A program made the translations under genes and the position numbers. The notes under the pieces are model-generated. The model was not told the DNA's origin. It saw only the letters and a program-made list of their open reading frames with translations, and ran no database searches. DNA of 64,000 bases from Bacteroidota bacterium (GTDB lineage Bacteria; Bacteroidota; Bacteroidia; Bacteroidales; F082): NCBI GenBank assembly GCA_016715945.1, contig JADJXJ010000001.1, positions 1,488,001-1,552,000 on the forward strand, given 5' to 3'. Below are positions 19,150-27,576 of this stretch, piece by piece. Position 1 is the first letter of the stretch; each line of letters starts with the position of its first letter.

Positions 19150-19157
19150 CAAAGATA
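19150..19157 (-). promoter_or_regulatory. Promoter -7 element of tRNA-His
   Basis: TATCTTTG on the minus strand, exact consensus, 4 nt before the tRNA 5' end, which places the transcription start at or next to the mature 5' end. Confidence 0.5.
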
Positions 19158-19351
19158 CAATCTTTTTCGAAAATGAAAACAGATTTTTCATCATTTCGCC
19201 TTGTGGAGCTTTACTCAGCTTACAACCAATTGTATCACAATAACATCTTTTTCAGCGAGAATTAATTGAGCCATTCATCTGACAGCAAATCATAATTGTT
19301 AGCTTTACACGTTCTTTCCACAAAGCAATATCTAACCAAAAACCTGCAGTC

Positions 19352-19975
19352 ATGAAAAAGCTTTTTCTTGCAGCACTATTGCTCAGCCTGACAGGCCTGG
19401 CAAAAGCACAGTTCGACCTGGGTCCCAAGGTTGGTTTTACGGCCTCCACCCTCACAGTTGATCAGGATTCCATCACGAACGGATTCCGGAACGACTTTCT
19501 TTTTGGTGCATTTGCCCGCATTGGCAACAAAGTGCACCTGCAACCCGAAATTATCTGGTACACCAAGGGCACAGTATTTAAGCCGGTTGAACTCAACTCG
19601 CTTTTACCGGTTGAACAGGAAATCACCCTGTCAGGAATTGAAATCCCCGTACAACTTGGCTTTGAGCTGATCGACCTGGAGCTGATCAAACTGCGTGTAT
19701 TTGGCGGACCTGCTGCCAATTTTGTGGTCAATAAACAGATCCAAACCACACAAGGCAGCTCCTATACCAATCCCATCAAGGAAACAGACATCAAAGACAT
19801 CTTGTGGGGCCTTAAACTTGGGGCAGGGATAGATATTTTGATGTTTGCCATCGATGTGAAGTATTCCATGGGACTGAACGATGTGATTGGTACGGTGAAC
19901 ATTGGCGGAACCCCTGTGCAGTTCGACTCGCGCAGCAAAGCGTTTGAAGTAAGCATTGGCTGGAAAATCCTCTAA
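19352..19975 (+). CDS. Outer-membrane beta-barrel protein, porin-like (OMP_b-brl_2 type)
   Basis: 207 residues. The signal peptide (KKLFLAALLLSLTGLAKAQ) is cleaved before FDLGPKVGF, a typical start of the small eight-stranded Bacteroidota barrels. Strand-like alternation continues (IGNKVHLQPEIIWY, RVFGGPAANFVV, KLGAGIDILMFAIDVKYSMGL) and the chain ends with a hydrophobic SIGWKIL strand. No enzymatic residues. The role is structural or unknown; related proteins bind ligands or serve as anchors. It is followed after 6 nt by the gldB gene, so the two are probably co-transcribed. Confidence 0.85.
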   Translation: MKKLFLAALLLSLTGLAKAQFDLGPKVGFTASTLTVDQDSITNGFRNDFLFGAFARIGNKVHLQPEIIWYTKGTVFKPVELNSLLPVEQEITLSGIEIPVQLGFELIDLELIKLRVFGGPAANFVVNKQIQTTQGSSYTNPIKETDIKDILWGLKLGAGIDILMFAIDVKYSMGLNDVIGTVNIGGTPVQFDSRSKAFEVSIGWKIL

Positions 19976-19981
19976 GCACGC

Positions 19982-20992
19982 ATGCAGAAGATCTTTGCCT
20001 GGTTTTTCATCTTGCTGATTATCCTATATCTATCTGTGACCAGTTGCAAGTCAGGTCGTAACAGATTCGATATTGATCAGCGCGAATTACCGCAAGTCAG
20101 TCTGATTTTCCGAGATTTTAGTTCAGCTTTGTTCGAAGCCGACACCGCACGTTTTGCCGAATACCTACGGCAGCTTCAACCCGACTTTCTTCCTTTTCTG
20201 AACGCCAATCTGGAGGATACAGCCAACATCAACAGACTGAAAAACTTTGTTGCTGATACCCTGGCACGCAGGTTATATCACCGGACCAAAGAAGTCTTTA
20301 GCCGCACAAACACCTGGAAATCACAACTCGAAACCTCGTTCAGAAGGTTTCGCTACCATTTTCCGGAGATTCAACTACCCGAGGTTTACACCTTTATCTC
20401 GAACGTGCAACCCGAACAGGCTGTCATGGTTGGTTCAGGTGAGTTGCTTGTGGCCCTCGACTGTTTTCTGGGAGCAGATGAAGCCGTTTATTCCAAACTG
20501 GGGATTCCACGCTACATGGCTGCAAAAATGACTCCTGCACATCTGGTTCCAGCCATATGGTCGGCCATGTATGAAGCGCATATTGAGGACAGAACACTGC
20601 GCACCAGGGTGTTGGACGAAATGATAGCCTCCGGCCGGAAATACCTCTTCATGGAAGCCATGATGCCCGATCTGCCTGATCACATCCTTTTTGGCGTGGA
20701 GCCTGAAAAGATGCGATGGCTCGAAGCGCACGAGGGCGAGATCTGGCTTTCGCTGGTCAGCGAAGGACTGCTCTACAGCAGCGAACCTGTGGTATTCCGG
20801 AAGCTTCTTTCCGATGGACCTTTTACGGCCGAATTCTCCTACGATTCACCGGCCCGTATTGGCGAATGGGTAGGCTGGCAAATCATGCGCAGTTATGCCC
20901 AACAGCAAAGCCAGAAGCCCCTGCAGGCTTTGCTTACAGAAGGAGACGCCCAAACCATCCTCAGCCTCTCGAGATACAAGCCAAAACGTTGA
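19982..20992 (+). CDS. gldB: Gliding-motility lipoprotein GldB
   Basis: 336 residues. The signal ends with lipobox VTSC (Cys22). The body matches GldB by pattern: LVALDCFLGADEAVYSKLGIPRYM with an upstream FPEIQLPEVYTFISN, then a run of helices with EIWLSLVSEGLLYSS and GEWVGWQIMRSY near the C-terminus. The mid-region fold resembles DUF2268-type peptidases but without an HExxH zinc motif. In Flavobacterium johnsoniae GldB is needed for gliding and T9SS-dependent surface transport; it sits in the envelope as a lipoprotein. Whether this organism glides is not shown by the window, since many non-gliding Bacteroidota carry gldB. Confidence 0.85.
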   Translation: MQKIFAWFFILLIILYLSVTSCKSGRNRFDIDQRELPQVSLIFRDFSSALFEADTARFAEYLRQLQPDFLPFLNANLEDTANINRLKNFVADTLARRLYHRTKEVFSRTNTWKSQLETSFRRFRYHFPEIQLPEVYTFISNVQPEQAVMVGSGELLVALDCFLGADEAVYSKLGIPRYMAAKMTPAHLVPAIWSAMYEAHIEDRTLRTRVLDEMIASGRKYLFMEAMMPDLPDHILFGVEPEKMRWLEAHEGEIWLSLVSEGLLYSSEPVVFRKLLSDGPFTAEFSYDSPARIGEWVGWQIMRSYAQQQSQKPLQALLTEGDAQTILSLSRYKPKR

Positions 20993-21116
20993 TTCACTGA
21001 TGTGTAAAATATGCCCACGTATTTAGAATCCAAAAATAACCCGTAATTATTCCAATCCTAAGCAAACGCAGCGTATTATCCCTTCATTCTGGTAATCATC
21101 CCAATCACAAACCAAC

Positions 21117-21452
21117 ATGACCACATTTAAGCAGCGCATACAAACCCTACAACCCAAAAGTATTTTCAGGCACCTGGTAGCCGGCTGGGCCATCGGCATG
21201 GTGGTTGTCAGCTTTTTCATCCTCACCGCAGACTCCCCTCATCCGGAATGGGGAGCCTTCTGGATGGTGCGACCACTCATCCTCACCCCGCTGATATCAG
21301 CCACCGGAATGCTCGCATTTTTCCTGCGATCCCTGGCAGAACCAAAATCAAAGATCGGGAACACACTACTGTTTTTCAGTGGGTTAATGCTTTATCCGAT
21401 CGCCCTTCGGGTGGGTATTGTGCTTGGTTTCGACGGCACCATGTGGAACTGA
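21117..21452 (+). CDS. Small conserved membrane protein of unknown function
   Basis: 111 residues starting at ATG 21117. Three hydrophobic segments: about 22-40 (LVAGWAIGMVVVSFFIL), 52-70 (PLILTPLISATGMLAFFL) and 82-102 (NTLLFFSGLMLYPIALRVGIV). The N-terminus is polar and basic, the C-terminus acidic. It is short and has no recognised motif; similar small proteins occur in other Bacteroidota. The codon pattern is consistent with a real gene. It has no close operon partner: about 120 nt separates it from gldB and 78 nt from yifB, and yifB has its own promoter. Confidence 0.6.
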   Translation: MTTFKQRIQTLQPKSIFRHLVAGWAIGMVVVSFFILTADSPHPEWGAFWMVRPLILTPLISATGMLAFFLRSLAEPKSKIGNTLLFFSGLMLYPIALRVGIVLGFDGTMWN

Positions 21453-21471
21453 TAAAGCATTTTCGGCTCAT

Positions 21472-21503
21472 TTTGTTTTTCCGGCTACACTTTGTTACCT
21501 TTG
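21472..21503 (+). promoter_or_regulatory. Bacteroidota-type promoter of yifB
   Basis: TTTG (21472-21475) and TACCTTTG (21496-21503) are separated by exactly 20 bp, the ideal -33/-7 arrangement, 27 nt before the ATG. Confidence 0.7.
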
Positions 21504-21530
21504 GTCAACCAATGACCAAACCATCGTTAC

Positions 21531-23069
21531 ATGCTTGTTAAAACATTCGGAAGCGCGCTATTTGGCATCGAAGCCATCACCATCACCATTGAAGTAAATA
21601 TTGACAAAGGCATACAGTTTTTTCTTGTCGGGCTGCCCGACAGCGCGGTAAAGGAAAGCCAGCAGCGCATCGAAGCCGCCCTTCACAACAAAGGATATAA
21701 GTATCCAAAACAAAAGGTTGTCATCAACATGGCTCCGGCCGATATCCGAAAGGAAGGTTCGGCCTACGACCTGCCCATTGCCATCGGCATCATGGCAGCT
21801 TCGGGCCAGGTGAAGCCCGATATGCTTGAAGACTTCATTATTATGGGCGAGCTCTCGCTCGATGGCGGCCTTAAACCCGTAAAAGGAGCCCTTCCCATCG
21901 CAATCAAGGCACATGAGGAAGGCTTCAAAGGCATGATCATCCCTCGCGAGAACGCCGCCGAAGCTGCCATTGTGTCGGAACTGGAGGTGTATGGGGTGGA
22001 CAGCATCGACCAGGTGGTGGACTTTCTGAACAACGAATTGGTGCTTGAACGGCAGATGCCGGGTATTGATGCCGACTTTGGGAGCAGCCTCGACGCTTAT
22101 GAGTTCGATTTTTCGGATGTCAAGGGACAGGAAAACATCAAACGCGCATTGGAGATTGCTGCAGCTGGCGGACACAACGTCATCCTGATTGGGCCTCCAG
22201 GCTCAGGAAAGACCATGCTGGCCAAGAGGCTGCCCTCCATCCTGCCACCCCTTACATTGGAAGAGGCTCTGGAAACCACCAAAATACACTCTGTGGCCGG
22301 ATTGCTTGGCCGCAACACCTCTCTGGTGAGGGTACGTCCTTTCCGCTCGCCGCACCACACCATCTCCGATGCGGGTCTGGTGGGTGGAGGCACCTATCCC
22401 CAGCCCGGCGAAATATCGCTGGCCCACCATGGGGTGCTTTTCCTCGACGAATTGCCGGAGTTCAAACGCTCCGTGCTCGAAGTGATGCGTCAACCCATGG
22501 AAGACAGAATTGTGACCATCTCGCGCGCCAGGTTGTCGGTTGATTTTCCGGCCAGCTTTATGCTTGTGGCCGCCATGAATCCCTGCCCTTGTGGCTACTA
22601 CAACCATCCCGAACAGGAATGCGTGTGCGCCCCCGGCCAGGTGCAGAAATACCTCAACAAAATCTCCGGCCCGCTCATGGACCGCATTGACCTTCATGTG
22701 GAAGTAGTCCCCGTACCTTTTAAAGACCTTGCCAACCGAAGCACAGGCGAGCCAAGCGCCCTCATCCGGCAAAGGGTACTCATGGCCAGAAAAATACAGG
22801 AGGAACGTTTCAAAGCACATCCTAAGGTGTTTGCCAATGCCCAGATGAGCAGCAAGATGCTGCACACCTTTTGCGAAATTGACGATACCAGCCGCAACCT
22901 GCTGAAAAATGCCATGGAACGCCTCAGCCTTTCGGCCAGGGCCTACGACCGCATCCTCAAAGTGGCCCGCACCATAGCCGACCTGGACCAAAGCCCTCGC
23001 ATCCGCCCCGAACATATTGCCGAAGCCATCAACTACAGAAGCCTGGACCGCGAAAATTGGGGGAGCTGA
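21531..23069 (+). CDS. comM: YifB/ComM-family magnesium-chelatase-like AAA+ ATPase
   Basis: 512 residues. An N-terminal Lon-like (ChlI) domain covers about 1-170. The AAA+ domain has Walker A GPPGSGKT (about 221-228), Walker B VLFLDELPEF, and the cysteine cluster CPCGYY...CVCAPGQV, followed by the C-terminal Mg-chelatase-like helical part. ComM is a hexameric helicase that drives branch migration during natural transformation in Vibrio and Haemophilus; in Bacteroidota the role is inferred. It has an independent promoter and ends before a bidirectional terminator shared with the convergent glycosidase operon. Confidence 0.92.
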   Translation: MLVKTFGSALFGIEAITITIEVNIDKGIQFFLVGLPDSAVKESQQRIEAALHNKGYKYPKQKVVINMAPADIRKEGSAYDLPIAIGIMAASGQVKPDMLEDFIIMGELSLDGGLKPVKGALPIAIKAHEEGFKGMIIPRENAAEAAIVSELEVYGVDSIDQVVDFLNNELVLERQMPGIDADFGSSLDAYEFDFSDVKGQENIKRALEIAAAGGHNVILIGPPGSGKTMLAKRLPSILPPLTLEEALETTKIHSVAGLLGRNTSLVRVRPFRSPHHTISDAGLVGGGTYPQPGEISLAHHGVLFLDELPEFKRSVLEVMRQPMEDRIVTISRARLSVDFPASFMLVAAMNPCPCGYYNHPEQECVCAPGQVQKYLNKISGPLMDRIDLHVEVVPVPFKDLANRSTGEPSALIRQRVLMARKIQEERFKAHPKVFANAQMSSKMLHTFCEIDDTSRNLLKNAMERLSLSARAYDRILKVARTIADLDQSPRIRPEHIAEAINYRSLDRENWGS

Positions 23070-23245
23070 TATTGTGCTAATTATCCGCATTAAGATCATC
23101 CTGCAACAACTTAATTCAACCATCCTGTAACCGGAAAAAACTGAAGTGAAGCGCTGGGCTTACATTAAAGGTCAAACGACCCTCTGCTGGAGTGAAAATC
23201 GTCCGATAGATTCATGTAGCATAAGGGCAGGATTAAGACATCAAT

Positions 23246-23281
23246 AAAAACGCCGGCAGCAAAATTGCCACCGGCGTTTTT
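23246..23281. terminator. Bidirectional rho-independent terminator
   Basis: An 11-bp stem (AAAAACGCCGG / CCGGCGTTTTT) with a 14-base loop, A-run on one side and T-run on the other, between convergent yifB and the GH13 lipoprotein gene. Confidence 0.85.
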
Positions 23282-23302
23282 AGATTGGAGTTCTTTAAAA
23301 TA

Positions 23303-24694
23303 TTATTTCATCACCCAGTAGCCCCAGGCTGGCAGGGTTATTGGCTCACCGGAGGCAAGGGTGCGCGTTTCGCCACTGATCAGATCGGTGTAGGTACCGG
23401 CAAGGTTGCCATCGTTGATCACCAGCTCCTGAGGTTCGGAGGTGACATTCAGGAACACCATGAGGCGGTTATCGCCTTTCTGCCGGATAAACGAGAGCAC
23501 TTCCTTGGGTTTGTCTGTTTCAATTTTGTCGAAACTTCCGCCATTATTGGCATTCCACAAGGCTTCGTTTTCCTTTTTGATCCGGTTGAGGGTAGTATAG
23601 AATTCGGTGAACTCAGCACCTTTGTTCCAGTCGATCAGGTCTTTTTCGAAGAAGAGCAGGCGGTGATCCAGGCCCACTTCCTGACCGTTGTAGATAAGCG
23701 GAAATCCGGGGATGGTATAGGTCATGACGGCAAAAGTTTTGGCGCCCTCACCCATGCGTTCGAATTCGGTGCCGTTCCAGGAGTTCTCATCGTGGTTCGA
23801 AGTAAACATCATGCGGTAGGAACTGGGGGCAAACAAGGTGTCTTCCTTGGCAAAGTAAGTCCAGACATCCTCGGCCGTTTTTTCACCTTTGGCCATGCTG
23901 TTCATGATATGGTGAAATTCCCAGGCGTAGTTGGCGTCGAAAGCCCGGACCATCAGGTCGCGCTGCCCTTCGTCTTCGGCAAGCATAAACACAGGTTTGA
24001 TGGCATCGAGCTCGGTGCGGGCTTTTTCCCAGAAAGCTGTGGGGACCATGCCGGCCACATCGCAGCGGTATCCGTCAATGTTGGCCTCCTGCACCCAGAA
24101 CTTGAGGGCGTCGATCATGGCATCCCACAAGGCGGGGTTGTCATCATAATTGAGGTCGGCCACATCGGTCCAATCGAAAGGCGACACGATGTCGCCATTT
24201 TCATCGCGGTTGTACCATTCGGGATGTTCCACAGTCCAGGGGTGGTCGTGGGCCGTATGGTTGGCCACCCAGTCGAGGATCACCTTGAACCCCATGGCAT
24301 GCGCCTCTTCCACAAGCTGTTTGAAGTCGTCGAAGGTGCCAAATTCCGGATTGACGCCTTTGTAGTCTTTCACAGAGTAATAACTGCCCAGGCTGCCTTT
24401 ACGATTCTCAACCCCAATGGGGTGAATGGGCATGAACCAGAGAATATCCACGCCAAGCTCTTTTAAGCGGGGCAGATGGGCAGCAAAGGCTTTAAACGTT
24501 CCTTCGGGGGTAAACTGCCGGGTGTTCACCTCATAGATGACAGCGTTTTTGGCCCATTCGGGGGTTACCACCTGCGAAAAGGGTTTGGATTTTGTCTCCG
24601 CAGTTGTTTTGGTGCCTTTGCAACCAACGAATACCATGCCGGTTACCAGCAAGGTGAGCATGAAAGCGAGGATTTGCAACATGTGCTTTTTCAT
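23303..24694 (-). CDS. GH13 alpha-amylase-family lipoprotein
   Basis: 463 residues. The lipobox is FVGC with Cys25, so it should be a lipid-anchored envelope enzyme. The catalytic (beta/alpha)8 domain shows GH13 conserved regions: DWVANHTA (region I), YRCDVAG with the nucleophile Asp ~210, FMLAEDEG with the acid/base Glu ~237, and FTSNHDENSW (region IV) ~298. A C-terminal beta domain with FLNVTSEPQELV follows. It hydrolyses alpha-1,4 glucans. Last gene of a three-gene operon, 25 nt from the GH31 gene. The lipoprotein signal suggests it acts in the envelope, while the other two enzymes have plain secretion signals. Confidence 0.92.
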   Translation of the reverse strand: MKKHMLQILAFMLTLLVTGMVFVGCKGTKTTAETKSKPFSQVVTPEWAKNAVIYEVNTRQFTPEGTFKAFAAHLPRLKELGVDILWFMPIHPIGVENRKGSLGSYYSVKDYKGVNPEFGTFDDFKQLVEEAHAMGFKVILDWVANHTAHDHPWTVEHPEWYNRDENGDIVSPFDWTDVADLNYDDNPALWDAMIDALKFWVQEANIDGYRCDVAGMVPTAFWEKARTELDAIKPVFMLAEDEGQRDLMVRAFDANYAWEFHHIMNSMAKGEKTAEDVWTYFAKEDTLFAPSSYRMMFTSNHDENSWNGTEFERMGEGAKTFAVMTYTIPGFPLIYNGQEVGLDHRLLFFEKDLIDWNKGAEFTEFYTTLNRIKKENEALWNANNGGSFDKIETDKPKEVLSFIRQKGDNRLMVFLNVTSEPQELVINDGNLAGTYTDLISGETRTLASGEPITLPAWGYWVMK

Positions 24695-24719
24695 TACGTT
24701 AAGTTTTGGTTATAAATAA

Positions 24720-27560
24720 TTATCTGATATACAATTCATTATCTTCTCCATACCACACAAATCTCAGGTGCCACTGGCCACTGTCGTCGAGCCAGAAACC
24801 TGGAACGGGTGCGCTTTGCTGCCGACGGTCGAGCTTGCGCAGCTCGGTTTGACCAAACCTGGCTTCGCGGACGTTTTTATTCTGTCCGTAGAGGATCACC
24901 TCAACCAGGCGCGATTCGGGCATCCCGGCCCAGCCTTCGCCCTGGCGCGAAAAATTCAGGCTGATATGGGCAGGTCCCTGCTGGCCTTTAAACCGCAAAA
25001 GCTCGTAAGCCCCTGATTCATAGGTGCCAAAGCTTGCACCATCGTCTTCAAACATTTCCCCACTTAAATCCTGGCCCGAGCCCGGAAGATAAGTGTGTAA
25101 AAAGAGCTTGCGCGAGCTGTAATGGTCGGTGGTATTGAAAGGCTCCACGCGGGGAATGATGCTTCCGGCTTTGACAAAAACGGGAATGGTTTCGTCGGCG
25201 GTTTGCACCTGCATTCTGCGTCCGCCGTTCACGCGCTGCCCGGTCCAGAAGTGATACCATATCCCCGTTGGAAGTTCGACATTGACCGACCTCACACCCG
25301 GAGCCGTTACAGGAGCCACGATCATGTCGTCGCCAAAGTAATAGGCATCGAAGTACGCATCGAAGCGCTGGTCGGCCGGGTGATGGAAAAACAATGGCCG
25401 GGTGATGGGTATTCCGCTCAGGCTGTGCTTCCACGAGGCCGTGTAAATATAGGGGTGCAGCTCGTTGCGCAGCTTCATGAAGCGACGGACAATGTCCTGT
25501 GTTTTCTGACTAAAATAGACAGGCTCCGATGGGATGGTCGAACCGTGAGGCCTGAGGATGGGTGTGAAACAGGCAAACTGCAGCCATCGGGTATAGAGCT
25601 CGTCGTCTTTCGTCCCGGTGGCAAAACCGCCGGCATCGGAATGCATGTAGGGCAGCCCTGACAGGCTCATGTTGAGCATGGCAGGCAGCTGGGCTTTGAG
25701 CCCGCCCCAGCTGCGGCTCACGTCGCCGCTCCAGGGCACGATGCCGTAGCGCTGTGTGCCGGCAAATCCGCTCCGCGCCAGGAAGAAGAGCCGCCTGTCG
25801 GGGAAGTCTTTCCGGAAGTTCTCCCAGATCATCTTTGCCCAGTAATGCCCGTAAATGTTGTGTACCTCGTCGGCCTTGCCCCACACATGCACTATGTCGG
25901 ACGGATGACTTTCCGGTTCGCCCAGGTCGCCCCAAAGGCCTTCGACCCCAATGTCGAACTGCTTGCGGTATTGCTCCCAAAGCCATTGCTGGGCTTCAGG
26001 CCTGAAAATATCAATCAGCGATCCGGTGCCGAAATAGAATTGTTTGTCGAGGTACGACCTGCCCAGGCTGTCGCGAACGAGGATGCCCAGTTCGTCGGCT
26101 ATCTTCCAGTTGGCCAGGGTGTCGATGATGTAGGGCTCGGAAATGGTGATGGTTTTCACCCCCTTCGACCTGAAATCTGCAATCATCTTTTCGGGATCGG
26201 GCCAGGAAGGTTTCCACCAGTCAAGTCGGCCCAGGTGACCCATGATGCTGTCGCCAAACCAGTAAAAATCGAGGATGATGGCATCAATAGGAAAATCGTT
26301 GTCAATCATCAGATTAACAATGCTGTCGGTTTCGGCCTGGGTGCGATAGGCCATGCGCGACTGCAGGTTGCCGAATGCCCAGCGTGGCAGCATCGGCTGG
26401 GTACCGGTCAGACCGGCATATCGCTGCATCAGGGAAGGAAAATCTTTCCCGACAACCAGGTAATATTGCATCGGCCCGCCTGCAGCACCAAACTCCAGCA
26501 CCCCGTCGTTTTTCGAATCTACATCGAACCAGGCTTTGTGCGGATTGTCCACAAACAGCATGTATTTCTTTGAGGAGACGAGCAAGGGCACCTGATAGTT
26601 CAGATTGTCGGCACCAAACTGGTAATTGTAATCCGGCCGGTTGTACAAACCAAGCTTTCGCCCGCGCAGGTTGATGCCGCTTGCCCGGAAACCCGATCCG
26701 TACAACTTTTCATCCTCATCGAGCCGGAAGCGCATGCCCGACGCATCGGTGTGCGCAAACAGACCCCGCTCGTCCTGCAGCAGCAGTTTACCGTCTTTAA
26801 AATAACTTACCCTGAAAGGTTTTTTGTTGACAAGCACCTGGATATCAGGCAGATCGTAAATAAGCGCGCTCTCCGATTCAACAACCGTACCATGGATGCG
26901 TTCAGGCCTGGCCACCACGGCATGCGAACGGGCAAAGCCTTTGAACCCGGCAGGATGCCAGCTGGTGTGCAAAATCTGTGAGCTGAAAGGCCTGAACACC
27001 ACATCGCCCCGTGAGGTTTTGACAATCAATGCGCTGTCGGTTTGCTGATAGCCCTGATAACCAAGGTCTTCGAACAGGTATTCGGCAGGCCTGACCACAG
27101 GTGGCTTGTATCCTTCAAGCGGGATGTAGATGTCGGTTTCTTCTTTGGTTTTGCCAACCAGCGAACCATCTTCGTTGCGGAAAACGAGGGCAATCTGAAG
27201 GACTTTGAGGTCTTTGTCCACCCCAAAAAATTCATAGGGCACAAAACTCACTTCATAAACATCCTGTTTCACCCGATTCATTACTACCCTCTGGTCGGGC
27301 TGACCCCAGTTGCCCACCACGAACTTCCAGTCGCGCTCATCGCGACTCTGGGCGGTAATCAGACCTGCATGAAAGTACACCTTACCCTGGTGTCCTTTGA
27401 GTGCGGCATTGCCCCGGCTGGCATCGTAGGTGATTGTGATGCGGTCGGCCACACCGGGTTGTGCAGGAATTACCGTAACTTCCTGGGCATGAGTATTTTT
27501 TACCAACAGGAAAAGTCCGGCAGTAAAGAGCTCAAACCAATACTTAAGTCTTTTCGACAT
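24720..27560 (-). CDS. GH31 alpha-glucosidase-family glycoside hydrolase
   Basis: 946 residues with an N-terminal signal peptide (YWFELFTAGLFLLVKNTHA). An N-terminal beta-sandwich covers roughly 20-370. The barrel holds AIILDFYWFGDS, the nucleophile region GLWGDLGEPE (Asp ~544), the FLARSGFAGTQRYGIVPWSGD loop, and the acid/base region HSDAGGF (~637). A C-terminal beta domain and a short extra domain end the protein. GH31 members remove terminal alpha-glucose (or alpha-xylose); the operon with two GH13 enzymes favours maltooligosaccharides. Length is large but normal for the periplasmic Bacteroidota type. It is the middle gene, 16 nt downstream of the SusA-like gene. Confidence 0.92.
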   Translation of the reverse strand: MSKRLKYWFELFTAGLFLLVKNTHAQEVTVIPAQPGVADRITITYDASRGNAALKGHQGKVYFHAGLITAQSRDERDWKFVVGNWGQPDQRVVMNRVKQDVYEVSFVPYEFFGVDKDLKVLQIALVFRNEDGSLVGKTKEETDIYIPLEGYKPPVVRPAEYLFEDLGYQGYQQTDSALIVKTSRGDVVFRPFSSQILHTSWHPAGFKGFARSHAVVARPERIHGTVVESESALIYDLPDIQVLVNKKPFRVSYFKDGKLLLQDERGLFAHTDASGMRFRLDEDEKLYGSGFRASGINLRGRKLGLYNRPDYNYQFGADNLNYQVPLLVSSKKYMLFVDNPHKAWFDVDSKNDGVLEFGAAGGPMQYYLVVGKDFPSLMQRYAGLTGTQPMLPRWAFGNLQSRMAYRTQAETDSIVNLMIDNDFPIDAIILDFYWFGDSIMGHLGRLDWWKPSWPDPEKMIADFRSKGVKTITISEPYIIDTLANWKIADELGILVRDSLGRSYLDKQFYFGTGSLIDIFRPEAQQWLWEQYRKQFDIGVEGLWGDLGEPESHPSDIVHVWGKADEVHNIYGHYWAKMIWENFRKDFPDRRLFFLARSGFAGTQRYGIVPWSGDVSRSWGGLKAQLPAMLNMSLSGLPYMHSDAGGFATGTKDDELYTRWLQFACFTPILRPHGSTIPSEPVYFSQKTQDIVRRFMKLRNELHPYIYTASWKHSLSGIPITRPLFFHHPADQRFDAYFDAYYFGDDMIVAPVTAPGVRSVNVELPTGIWYHFWTGQRVNGGRRMQVQTADETIPVFVKAGSIIPRVEPFNTTDHYSSRKLFLHTYLPGSGQDLSGEMFEDDGASFGTYESGAYELLRFKGQQGPAHISLNFSRQGEGWAGMPESRLVEVILYGQNKNVREARFGQTELRKLDRRQQSAPVPGFWLDDSGQWHLRFVWYGEDNELYIR

Positions 27561-27576
27561 ATTTTAGTCCTCGATT

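Noticed and set aside
23285..24466. A 393-codon frame on the plus strand opposite the GH13 lipoprotein
   Set aside because: Antisense of a clear amylase; no motif, and the composition is that of the reverse complement of a GC-biased gene.
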